Shown in pieces: positions 1 to 6,100 of a stretch of 6,100 bases of DNA. Each line of letters opens with the position of its first letter. Position 1 is the first letter of the stretch. Source of the stretch: an uncultured Blautia sp. GTDB taxonomy: Bacteria > Bacillota > Clostridia > Lachnospirales > Lachnospiraceae. The notes under the pieces were generated by a model. It saw only the letters and a list, made by a program, of their open reading frames with translations, had not been told where the DNA came from and did not search any database. The position numbers and the translations under genes were made by a program. The stretch is from positions 1 to 6,100 of the forward strand of contig CABSEJ010000183.1 of assembly GCA_902476765.1 (NCBI GenBank). The letters run 5' to 3'.

Positions 1-197
1 TCTGCGCCGCTTACCGGGCGGCAGCAGAGCCCTTTGAAGCTACCTTTGCCGCTGCTCTGGAGTTCTCCATTGCAGGAGAGCTGGCTCAGGAAAACAGCAA
101 AGGCCCCGGAAGCTTCCAGGCTGCCCTTCTGGACGCTTTTTATTTACTGGATAGAGGGCAAATAGAGGAGAAGGCAGACTATCAAATTTTATTTTAA
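1..197 (+). CDS. thiM: Hydroxyethylthiazole kinase, C-terminal part (5' end outside window)
   Basis: Reading from base 3, an open frame gives 64 residues and ends with TAA at 195-197. The visible part contains FSIAGELAQENSKGPGSFQ followed by a hydrophobic LLDAFYLLD helix. An alanine-rich helix, then xIAxELA, then the GPGSFQxxLLDxL signature, is the standard C-terminus of ThiM (ribokinase-like fold). From family knowledge, ThiM phosphorylates 5-(2-hydroxyethyl)-4-methylthiazole with ATP so that the thiazole can be joined to the pyrimidine by ThiE; it is a cytoplasmic salvage enzyme, usually a trimer. The ATP site and catalytic cysteine motif would lie upstream and cannot be checked. About 14 residues follow the last conserved helix, a normal-looking tail. 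Any thiamine riboswitch or thi partner genes would be to the left of the window. The identification rests on one short but characteristic signature. Confidence 0.82.
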   Translation, partial: CAAYRAAAEPFEATFAAALEFSIAGELAQENSKGPGSFQAALLDAFYLLDRGQIEEKADYQILF

Positions 198-203
198 CAG
201 AAT

Positions 204-307
204 ATAAATCCCTATTTGCATATAAATCCCCACTGTATATGAATCCTCACTGCATGTGAATCTCCACTGTATATAAATTCTCACTGCATGTGATTCTGCC
301 CGCTGCA
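204..307. repeat. Degenerate 17-bp tandem repeat array (about six units)
   Basis: Five consecutive 17-base units start at 204, 221, 238, 255 and 272, followed by a 19-base unit at 289-307. A typical unit is TATAAATCCCCACTGTA (221-237). The unit ends, ATTTGCA, CACTGTA, CACTGCA, CACTGTA, CACTGCA and CGCTGCA, begin at 214, 231, 248, 265, 282 and 301. A further CACTGCA at 320-326, again 19 bases on, may be a decayed seventh unit. From the second unit on, ends in TGTA and TGCA alternate, giving a 34-base higher-order period: 238-263 and 272-297 match at 23 of 26 positions. The array starts 7 bases after the thiM stop and ends before the hairpin at 361, so it would be transcribed in the thiM 3' untranslated region. 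It is not a CRISPR array because there are no spacers. The function is unknown. Confidence 0.85.
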
Positions 308-360
308 TCCGTCAAGCTTCACTGCAAGTATGGCAGCTTGGCTCATTGCCTGGGGGTATA

Positions 361-436
361 AGAAGGACCGTACCTGCAGCATCTCAGTTTTCTGAAAAAT
401 GCTGCAGATACAGTCCTTCTCTTTTTCTGTATTTTT
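361..436 (+). terminator. Long hairpin plus T-rich tract, probable thiM terminator
   Basis: Bases 361-382 pair with 399-420 in a 22-bp stem with only two non-Watson-Crick positions (373/408 and 369/412). Inside it, TCAG (384-387) can pair with CTGA (392-395) around a TTTT loop. The + strand then reads CTTTTTCTGTATTTTTG (421-437), as expected for a terminator of the rightward thiM transcript. No T run follows the stem on the - strand, so leftward termination is less likely. The stem is longer than that of most intrinsic terminators. It lies 163 bases beyond the thiM stop, behind the repeat array. Confidence 0.65.
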
Positions 437-472
437 GTTACCCTCTCTGGACAAGGGCATACATGCCATTTT

Positions 473-514
473 AAAACAGGGCTCACAGCCTTCTTTCAAG
501 CCTGTGAGCCCTGT
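473..514 (-). terminator. GC-rich hairpin, probable glgP terminator
   Basis: ACAGGGCTCACAG (476-488) is the exact reverse complement of 502-514, a perfect 13-bp stem. After one C/C mismatch, CTT (490-492) can pair with AAG (498-500), closing a 5-base loop. Read on the - strand, the stem ends in a run of four T (476-473). It begins 42 bases beyond the glgP stop codon and is the first hairpin a leftward transcript would meet. On the + strand it is followed by CTTTATAGCTTTT, so it may also act as a back-up terminator for rightward transcription. Confidence 0.75.
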
Positions 515-556
515 CTTTATAGCTTTTAATAGCATTCGCAATTTTCTGCTGCCTAC

Positions 557-3019
557 TTATTTCCCGATAACAACCTTATCCAAATGCCAGATTTCATCCA
601 CATACTGCTGAATGGTTCTGTCAGAGGAGAATTTACCGGCACATGCTGTATTCAGAAGAGCCATCTTCGCCCATCTTGCCTCATCCCTATATGCCTTCTC
701 CACTTCCTCCTGAGCCTTTGCATAAGCCTTAAAGTCAGCCAGGATAAAGTATGTGTCAGCTCTGTCGCTGCTGTTGGTGTTCAGCAGAGAATCATAGATG
801 TCACGGAACAAATTAAAGTCACCGTTTGAATATGTTCCGTTAATGAGCTGCATGAGTACGTTGCGGATATCCGGGTCGTTATTGAAATACTGCATAGGCT
901 CATATCCGCCGTTGTTCTCATAATTGATAACCTGGTCTGCAGACAGACCAAAGATAAAGGCATTGTCTGCTCCTACCTCTTCTACGATTTCTACGTTTGC
1001 ACCGTCCATGGTTCCCAGAGTAGGCGCACCGTTCAGCATAAACTTCATGTTTCCTGTACCGGAAGCCTCCTTGCTGGCTGTAGAAATCTGCTCAGAAACA
1101 TCTGCTGCAGCGAAAATCAGCTCTGCATTGGATACACGGTAGTTTTCAATAAACACAACTTTCAGCTTTCCATTGATGGAAGCATCATTATTTACCACAT
1201 CTGCAACAGCGTTAATCAGCTTGATAGTCAGCTTAGCTCTCTTATAGCCAGCTGCAGCCTTAGCACCGAAAATAAAGGTTCTTGGATAGAAATCCATCTC
1301 CGGATGCTCTTTAATCTTGTTGTACAGATACATAACATGCAGGATATTCATCAGCTGGCGTTTATACTCATGAAGTCTCTTTACCTGTACATCGAAGATA
1401 GAGTTAGGGTCTACCTCGATTCCATTATGCTCCAGGATATATTTTGCAAGGCGAACCTTGTTCTGATGCTTGATATTCATGAATTCCTGCTGAGCTCTCT
1501 TGTCGTCTGCATATACTTTCAGCTTGGACAGCTCCGGCAGATTGGTAATCCAGCCTTCACCGATATGGTCGGTAATCCAGTCAGCCAGCAACGGATTTCC
1601 ATGAAGCAGGAAACGTCTCTGAGTGATACCGTTGGTCTTGTTGTTGAATTTCTCCGGATACATCTCGTAGAAATCTCTCAGCTCTTCCTTCTTCAGAATC
1701 TCTGTGTGAAGCTGGGCAACACCGTTTACAGAATAACCGCCGGCGATAGCCAGATGTGCCATCTTAACCTGTCCGTCATAGATGATTGCCATCTTACGGA
1801 TTTTCTCCTGATTGCCAGGATATTTTGCACGGATTTCCTCCAGGAATCTGCGGTTAATTTCCTCGATAATCTGATATACACGGGGAAGCAGCTTGGAAAA
1901 CAGCTCGATTGGCCATTTCTCCAAAGCCTCTGCCATAATGGTATGGTTTGTATATGCGCAGGTATGGGTGGTAATCTCCCAAGCCTCATCCCAGTTCATG
2001 CCTTCCTCATCCAGAAGGATACGCATCAGTTCTGCCACAGTCATGGTAGGATGGGTATCGTTCAGCTGGAAGGTTACCTTCTTAGGCAGGTCGTGCAAGT
2101 CACTGTGAACCTTCTTAAATTTAGCAATCGCAGCCTGAATACTTGCAGAAATAAAGAAATACTGCTGTTTTAAGCGCAGCTCTTTTCCTGCATAATGGTT
2201 ATCATTTGGATAGAGAACCTCAACAATATTCTTAGCCAGGTTTTCCTGTTCTACAGCTTTGTGATACTCTCCCTTGTCAAACAAATCCAGGCGGAAATCG
2301 TTAATGGCTTCCGCATCCCAGATACGCAGAGTATTTACAATCTTATTGTTGTAACCTACAATTGGCATATCATAAGGTACAGCCAGTACAGACTGGTAAC
2401 CTTTCTGTACAAAGTGAGTTCTTCCTGTAGAATGGTCGTATTCCACATTTACATAACCGCCGAATTTAACCTCTTTGGCGTACTCCGGACGGCGCAGCTC
2501 AAAGGGATAGCCATTCTTTAACCAGTTATCCGGCACCTCTACCTGATAACCGTCCTCGATTTTCTGTTTAAACAGACCATAATGGTAACGGATTCCACAG
2601 CCGTAAGCACAGTATCCCAAGGTCGCAAGGGAATCCAGGAAACAGGCGGCCAGTCTTCCCAGACCTCCGTTTCCAAGAGCTGGGTCCGGTTCCTGGTCCT
2701 CAATTACATTCAAGTCAAATCCCAGTTCGTCTAAAGCTTCCTTTACTTCTTTATAAGCACACAGGTTAATCAGGTTATTTCCCAGTGCCCGTCCCATAAG
2801 GAATTCCATGGATAAATAGTAAACAATCTTCGGGTCGTCTTTCTCGTACTGTTTTTGTGTCAACAGCCAGTTGTCAATAATTACGTCTTTTACAGCGAGA
2901 GATACTGCCTGAAAAATCTGTTCCTGAGTGGCTTCCTCAATGGTCTTTCTGTAGAGCATCTTCACGTTTTCTTTAACGCTTTTCTTGAATACTTCTTTCT
3001 TAAAATGATTGTCCAACAT
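557..3019 (-). CDS. glgP: Glycogen/maltodextrin phosphorylase (GT35 family)
   Basis: This complete 820-residue protein has the usual length for a bacterial alpha-glucan phosphorylase. By family knowledge it splits terminal alpha-1,4-linked glucose from glycogen or maltodextrin with phosphate, releasing glucose-1-phosphate in the cytoplasm. Visible hallmarks are YYLSMEFLMGRALGNNL (67-83); the glycine-rich loop PALGNGGLGRLAAC (113-126); NDTHP with His323, matching the active-site histidine of the muscle enzyme; NKTNGITQRRF (460-470); VKRLHEYKRQ (546-555), whose Lys547, Arg548 and Lys553 match the phosphate and cofactor contacts; and EASGTGNMKF (651-660), in which Lys659 should hold pyridoxal phosphate. 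No core motif is missing or broken. The ATG at 3019 is preceded by GGAGGAGG at 8 bases spacing and fits the family's N-terminus. Sequence alone cannot separate glycogen from maltodextrin preference, and no glg or mal partner is in the window. ileS lies 74 bases upstream on the same strand. Confidence 0.97.
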   Translation of the reverse strand: MLDNHFKKEVFKKSVKENVKMLYRKTIEEATQEQIFQAVSLAVKDVIIDNWLLTQKQYEKDDPKIVYYLSMEFLMGRALGNNLINLCAYKEVKEALDELGFDLNVIEDQEPDPALGNGGLGRLAACFLDSLATLGYCAYGCGIRYHYGLFKQKIEDGYQVEVPDNWLKNGYPFELRRPEYAKEVKFGGYVNVEYDHSTGRTHFVQKGYQSVLAVPYDMPIVGYNNKIVNTLRIWDAEAINDFRLDLFDKGEYHKAVEQENLAKNIVEVLYPNDNHYAGKELRLKQQYFFISASIQAAIAKFKKVHSDLHDLPKKVTFQLNDTHPTMTVAELMRILLDEEGMNWDEAWEITTHTCAYTNHTIMAEALEKWPIELFSKLLPRVYQIIEEINRRFLEEIRAKYPGNQEKIRKMAIIYDGQVKMAHLAIAGGYSVNGVAQLHTEILKKEELRDFYEMYPEKFNNKTNGITQRRFLLHGNPLLADWITDHIGEGWITNLPELSKLKVYADDKRAQQEFMNIKHQNKVRLAKYILEHNGIEVDPNSIFDVQVKRLHEYKRQLMNILHVMYLYNKIKEHPEMDFYPRTFIFGAKAAAGYKRAKLTIKLINAVADVVNNDASINGKLKVVFIENYRVSNAELIFAAADVSEQISTASKEASGTGNMKFMLNGAPTLGTMDGANVEIVEEVGADNAFIFGLSADQVINYENNGGYEPMQYFNNDPDIRNVLMQLINGTYSNGDFNLFRDIYDSLLNTNSSDRADTYFILADFKAYAKAQEEVEKAYRDEARWAKMALLNTACAGKFSSDRTIQQYVDEIWHLDKVVIGK

Positions 3020-3027
3020 TTTCCTTT

Positions 3028-3035
3028 CCTCCTCC
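3028..3035 (-). promoter_or_regulatory. Ribosome binding site of glgP
   Basis: On the - strand the sequence is GGAGGAGG, followed by AAAGGAAA and the ATG at 3019. This contains two overlapping GGAGG matches to the 16S rRNA tail. The 8-base gap to the start codon is near optimal, which supports the chosen start and suggests efficient initiation. Confidence 0.85.
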
Positions 3036-3042
3036 AGAGAAT

Positions 3043-3065
3043 CAGAAGGCTTCTTCTGCCTTCCG
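3043..3065 (-). other. Hairpin in the ileS-glgP gap, function uncertain
   Basis: CAGAAGGC (3043-3050) can pair with GCCTTCCG (3058-3065), giving 8 pairs including one G-U in the - strand RNA, around a 7-base loop. An alternative, mutually exclusive pairing is CAGAAG (3043-3048) with CTTCTG (3053-3058) around a 4-base loop. The - strand continues with ATTCTCTGG and has no T run, so this is a poor intrinsic terminator. It sits 7 bases upstream of the glgP ribosome binding site, where it could shape the 5' untranslated region or an mRNA end, but it may also be chance. Confidence 0.35.
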
Positions 3066-3069
3066 TTGC

Positions 3070-3098
3070 CATAAGAGTTAGGTTTTCATTATCTTATG
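3070..3098. other. 7-bp inverted repeat overlapping the ileS stop codon
   Basis: CATAAGA (3070-3076) is the reverse complement of TCTTATG (3092-3098), with 15 bases between. The right arm contains the ileS TAA at 3094-3096. The arms are AT-rich and no T run follows on either strand, so it is weak as a terminator. It could be an operator-like site in front of glgP or a chance match. Confidence 0.25.
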
Positions 3099-6000
3099 AC
3101 AGCTTCAAAACGCCTAATTTGACATCCTGAGCATTGATTTTCCAATCTTTAGCGTGTCCGCTCACTTCACCGTATACCACTTCGTCTGCCAATACCTCAG
3201 CTTTAATCTCAGCTTCATGTCCCCGGAAAATATCCTCGATAACCGGATTGCCCTCCATGGAAACCCGAATCTTATCGGTAACCTGGAAATCAGCCTCTTT
3301 TCTCATGGTCTGAATCTTGCTGATAATCTCCCGGACATAACCTTCCTCAATCAGCTCCGGTGTAAGCTGGGTATCCAGCACTACAGTAATATCATTGTCA
3401 GACTCAGAAACATAACCTTCAGTCTGAGCTGTGTCTATGAGCAAGTCACTCTCTAATAATACTATTTCTTGTCCGTTTATGTCAAGTTTTAGCTGATTCT
3501 GGGCCTTTAATTCATCCATAGCCTGGTTGCCGTCCAATTCTGCCAGGGCGGCCTTGATGCCTCCCAGGAATTTACCGTATTTTGGTCCTACGGTTTTTAA
3601 CTGAGGCTTAAAGGTATAGGAGGTGAATTCCCGTACATCGTCTGTAAAGGAAAGACTCTTTACATTCAGCTCATCTTCTACAATCTCCTGGTAGAAATCA
3701 GGAAGGTCAAAGGATGCCTTCACAAACATTTTGCCGATAGGCTGGCGGTTCTTGATGTTAGCTGCGTTTCTGCAGGCACGTCCCAAAACTACAATCTTCA
3801 TCAGATTGTCCATGTTCTCTTCCAGCTTCTTGTCAATCCATGCTTCCTGAACCTGAGGGAAGTCACAGAGATGGATGCTTTCCGGTGCAGACTTATCTAC
3901 ACTTCTTACAAGGTTCAGGTAGATTTCCTCTGTCATAAAGGGAACCATAGGTGCAGCCGCCTTACACAGTGTCACAAGAGCTGTATACAGAGTCATGTAG
4001 GCGTTAATCTTATCCTGCTCCATTCCCTTGGCCCAGAAACGCTCTCTGCTCCTTCTTACATACCAGTTACTCATGTCATCTACAAATTCCTGAAGAGCCC
4101 TTGCAGTCTCCGGAATCTTATAATTAGCCAGGTTGTTATCCACGGTTTTCACCGTTGAATTCAGCTTAGACAGCAGCCATTTATCCATAACAGAAAGCTG
4201 TTCATAGTCTAAAGCGTATTTTGTGGGGTCAAATTCATCAATATTTGCATACAGCACAAAGAAGGCATAGGTATTCCACAGAGTTCCCATAAACTTTCTC
4301 TGACCTTCCTGTACAGCTTTGCCGTGGAAACGGTTAGGCAGCCAGGGGGCACTGTTCACATAGAAATACCAGCGGATAGCGTCTGCACCGTACTCCTCTA
4401 AGGCCTTGAAGGGGTCTACGGCATTTCCCTTGGATTTAGACATTTTCTGCCCGTTCTCGTCCTGTACATGTCCCAGAACAATTACGTTCTTATAAGGTGC
4501 TTTATTAAACAGCAGAGTGGATTCAGCCAGCAGGGAGTAGAACCAGCCTCTTGTCTGGTCCACGGCCTCTGAAATAAAATCTGCCGGGAACTGCTGCTCA
4601 AACAATTCTTTATTTTCAAATGGATAGTGGTGCTGGGCAAAAGGCATGGCTCCTGAGTCAAACCAGCAGTCAATAACCTCCGGTACACGGTGCATGGTCT
4701 TACCGCATTTCGGGCACTTCATGGTAATTTCATCAATGTAAGGTCTGTGCAGTTCCACTGTTTTCGCCTTCTCATCACCGCTCTTCTCGAACAGCTCCTG
4801 ACGGCTTCCCACAGATTCCATGTGGCCGCATTCACATTCCCATACATTCAGCGGGGTTCCCCAATAACGGTTTCTGCTGATTCCCCAGTCCTGGACATTT
4901 TCCAGCCAGTCTCCGAAACGGCCTTTTCCAATGCTCTCAGGAATCCAGTTGATTGTATTATTGTTGCGGATTAAGTCATCCTTAACTGCTGTCATCTTAA
5001 TAAACCAGGATTCTCTTGCATAATAAATCAGCGGAGTATCACATCTCCAGCAATGAGGATAACTGTGTTCAAACTTAGGCGCTGAGAAAAGCAGTCCTCT
5101 CTTATCCAGGTCTTTTAATACTTCCGGGTCAGCTTTTTTACAGAAGGTGCCTGCCCAGGGAGTTTCCCCTGTCATCTCACCTTTTTCATCTACCAGCTGC
5201 AATACAGGAAGGTCATATTTCTTACCAACCTTGTTATCGTCTTCACCAAAGGCAGGGGCAATATGAACCACACCGGTACCGTCGGTAAGAGTTACATAGG
5301 TATCGCAGACTACATAAAATGCCTTTTTATTTAAGGCTTTAAAGTTATATAAAGGCTCATATTCCTTGTGTTCCAGGTCTGTTCCTTTATAAGTCTCCAG
5401 CACTTCGTAGACCGGTGTTCCCTCTTCTCTCTCCAGGGAGCCCAGCACTGTATCCAGCAGAGCGCAGGCCATGTAGTAAGTATATCCGTCTGCTGCTTTA
5501 ACTTTCGCATAGTCCTCCTCAGGATTTACACAAAGAGCCACGTTAGAAGGCAGTGTCCATGGAGTGGTGGTCCAGGCCAGAATATAGGCATCCTCGTCTT
5601 TTACTTTAAAGCGGGCGATGGCAGAGCGTTCTTTTACATCCTTATAGCCCTGAGCCACTTCCTGGGCAGACAGAGGTGTGCCGCAGCGTGGGCAGTAAGG
5701 CACAATCTTGTGGCCCTTATATAAAAGACCTTTGTTCCAGATTTCCTTCAGCGCCCACCATTCAGACTCAATATAATCATCATGATAAGTTACATAAGGG
5801 TTATCCATATCTGCCCAGAAGCCTACGGTAGAAGAGAAATCCTCCCACATACCTTTGTATTTCCAGACACTTTCCTTACACTGGTCAATAAATGGAATCA
5901 GGCCATACTCTTCAATCTGTTCTTTTCCATCCAGTCCCAGCTTTTTCTCTACTTCCAGCTCAACAGGAAGGCCATGGGTATCCCATCCGGCCTTTCTTGG

Positions 6001-6100
6001 CACCATATAGCCCTTCATGGCCCTGTATCTTGGAATCATATCTTTAATAACACGGGTCAGCACATGGCCAATATGGGGCTTGCCATTGGCTGGAGGAGGG
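3094..6100 (-). CDS. ileS: Isoleucyl-tRNA synthetase, IleRS2-like (start outside window)
   Basis: The frame is open from the right edge to TAA at 3094-3096, giving 1001 visible residues (numbered here from the Pro codon at 6097-6099). The enzyme charges tRNA-Ile with isoleucine in the cytoplasm. In order: PANGKPHIGHVLTR with the class I HIGH motif at 9-12; GWDTHGLPVE (39-48); CPRC (136-139); an editing (CP1) domain at about 160-355 with WTTTPWTLPS (176-185) and GTGVVHIAPAFGEDD (274-288); YPHCWRC (347-353); CEC and CPKC cysteines (422-424, 462-465), probably zinc ligands; WFDSG (479-483); KMSKSKGN (552-559); and an anticodon-binding domain from about 635. The long C-terminus without the CxxC zinc finger of classic bacterial enzymes, plus KPHIGHVLTR and KMSKSKGN, fit the eukaryote-like IleRS2 class. 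Family comparison suggests about 40-55 N-terminal residues are missing. The in-frame GTG at 6063 lies just after HIGH and cannot be the start. A T-box leader, common for ileS in Firmicutes, would be outside the window. Confidence 0.97.
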   Translation of the reverse strand, partial: PPPANGKPHIGHVLTRVIKDMIPRYRAMKGYMVPRKAGWDTHGLPVELEVEKKLGLDGKEQIEEYGLIPFIDQCKESVWKYKGMWEDFSSTVGFWADMDNPYVTYHDDYIESEWWALKEIWNKGLLYKGHKIVPYCPRCGTPLSAQEVAQGYKDVKERSAIARFKVKDEDAYILAWTTTPWTLPSNVALCVNPEEDYAKVKAADGYTYYMACALLDTVLGSLEREEGTPVYEVLETYKGTDLEHKEYEPLYNFKALNKKAFYVVCDTYVTLTDGTGVVHIAPAFGEDDNKVGKKYDLPVLQLVDEKGEMTGETPWAGTFCKKADPEVLKDLDKRGLLFSAPKFEHSYPHCWRCDTPLIYYARESWFIKMTAVKDDLIRNNNTINWIPESIGKGRFGDWLENVQDWGISRNRYWGTPLNVWECECGHMESVGSRQELFEKSGDEKAKTVELHRPYIDEITMKCPKCGKTMHRVPEVIDCWFDSGAMPFAQHHYPFENKELFEQQFPADFISEAVDQTRGWFYSLLAESTLLFNKAPYKNVIVLGHVQDENGQKMSKSKGNAVDPFKALEEYGADAIRWYFYVNSAPWLPNRFHGKAVQEGQRKFMGTLWNTYAFFVLYANIDEFDPTKYALDYEQLSVMDKWLLSKLNSTVKTVDNNLANYKIPETARALQEFVDDMSNWYVRRSRERFWAKGMEQDKINAYMTLYTALVTLCKAAAPMVPFMTEEIYLNLVRSVDKSAPESIHLCDFPQVQEAWIDKKLEENMDNLMKIVVLGRACRNAANIKNRQPIGKMFVKASFDLPDFYQEIVEDELNVKSLSFTDDVREFTSYTFKPQLKTVGPKYGKFLGGIKAALAELDGNQAMDELKAQNQLKLDINGQEIVLLESDLLIDTAQTEGYVSESDNDITVVLDTQLTPELIEEGYVREIISKIQTMRKEADFQVTDKIRVSMEGNPVIEDIFRGHEAEIKAEVLADEVVYGEVSGHAKDWKINAQDVKLGVLKLS

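Noticed and set aside
204..307. CRISPR array
   Set aside because: The units are only 17 bases, directly adjoining and degenerate, with no unique spacers and no cas genes nearby.
313..340. CAAGCT/AGCTTG inverted repeat (313-318 with 335-340)
   Set aside because: Only 6 base pairs with a 16-base loop and no T run; expected by chance in this length of DNA.
281..541. Open frame of 86 codons on the - strand between thiM and glgP
   Set aside because: It spans both hairpins and the end of the repeat array, lacks a convincing ribosome binding site and gives a protein without recognisable features; it is a chance frame in intergenic DNA.
1304..2173. Open frame of 289 codons on the + strand
   Set aside because: It lies wholly antisense to glgP, whose conserved motifs occupy the - strand here. 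The long frame is a by-product of glgP codon use, and the protein has no family signature that I recognise.
3080..3125. Possible glgP promoter on the - strand (GATAAT near 3088-3093)
   Set aside because: GATAAT resembles a -10 box, but the nearest TTGAAG is only about 9 bases upstream and the better-spaced hexamer (TTAGGC) is a poor -35 match; the support is too weak.
6061..6063. GTG as a possible ileS start codon
   Set aside because: The frame stays open to the window edge and encodes the essential HIGH motif just before this codon, so the GTG is an internal valine.

Overview
The window looks like an ordinary chromosomal segment of an anaerobic Firmicute, most likely a gut-type clostridium of the Lachnospiraceae. 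This is an inference from protein flavour, moderate base composition, strong GGAGG-type ribosome binding sites and hairpin terminators; no marker gene fixes the genus. It holds three protein genes, two of them cut by the window edges, and nothing that resembles a new defence, mobile or biosynthetic system.

Layout. At the left edge, on the + strand, lies the last 64 codons of thiM (hydroxyethylthiazole kinase, thiamine salvage), ending at 197. The stretch from 198 to 556 has no supportable gene. It holds a degenerate 17-bp tandem repeat (204-307, with a likely further core up to 326), a long hairpin followed by T-rich DNA that fits a + strand terminator for thiM (361-436), and a GC-rich 13-bp hairpin that fits a - strand terminator for glgP (473-514). 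thiM and glgP are therefore convergent, each with its own terminator.

On the - strand, glgP (glycogen/maltodextrin phosphorylase, 820 residues, complete) occupies 557-3019. A 74-base gap separates it from ileS (isoleucyl-tRNA synthetase), also on the - strand, which runs from the right edge to 3094. ileS is the upstream gene. Only its first few dozen codons are missing, because the HIGH signature sits 9 residues in from the right edge. The protein resembles the long, eukaryote-like IleRS2 class rather than the classic bacterial IleRS1 class.

Working together. The three genes belong to different processes: thiamine salvage, storage polysaccharide breakdown and translation. ileS and glgP are codirectional and close enough for some read-through, but no strong terminator or promoter in their gap decides whether they are cotranscribed. 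The best leads are the tandem repeat array behind thiM, the strand-asymmetric base pairing of the long hairpin, and the IleRS2 type of the synthetase.
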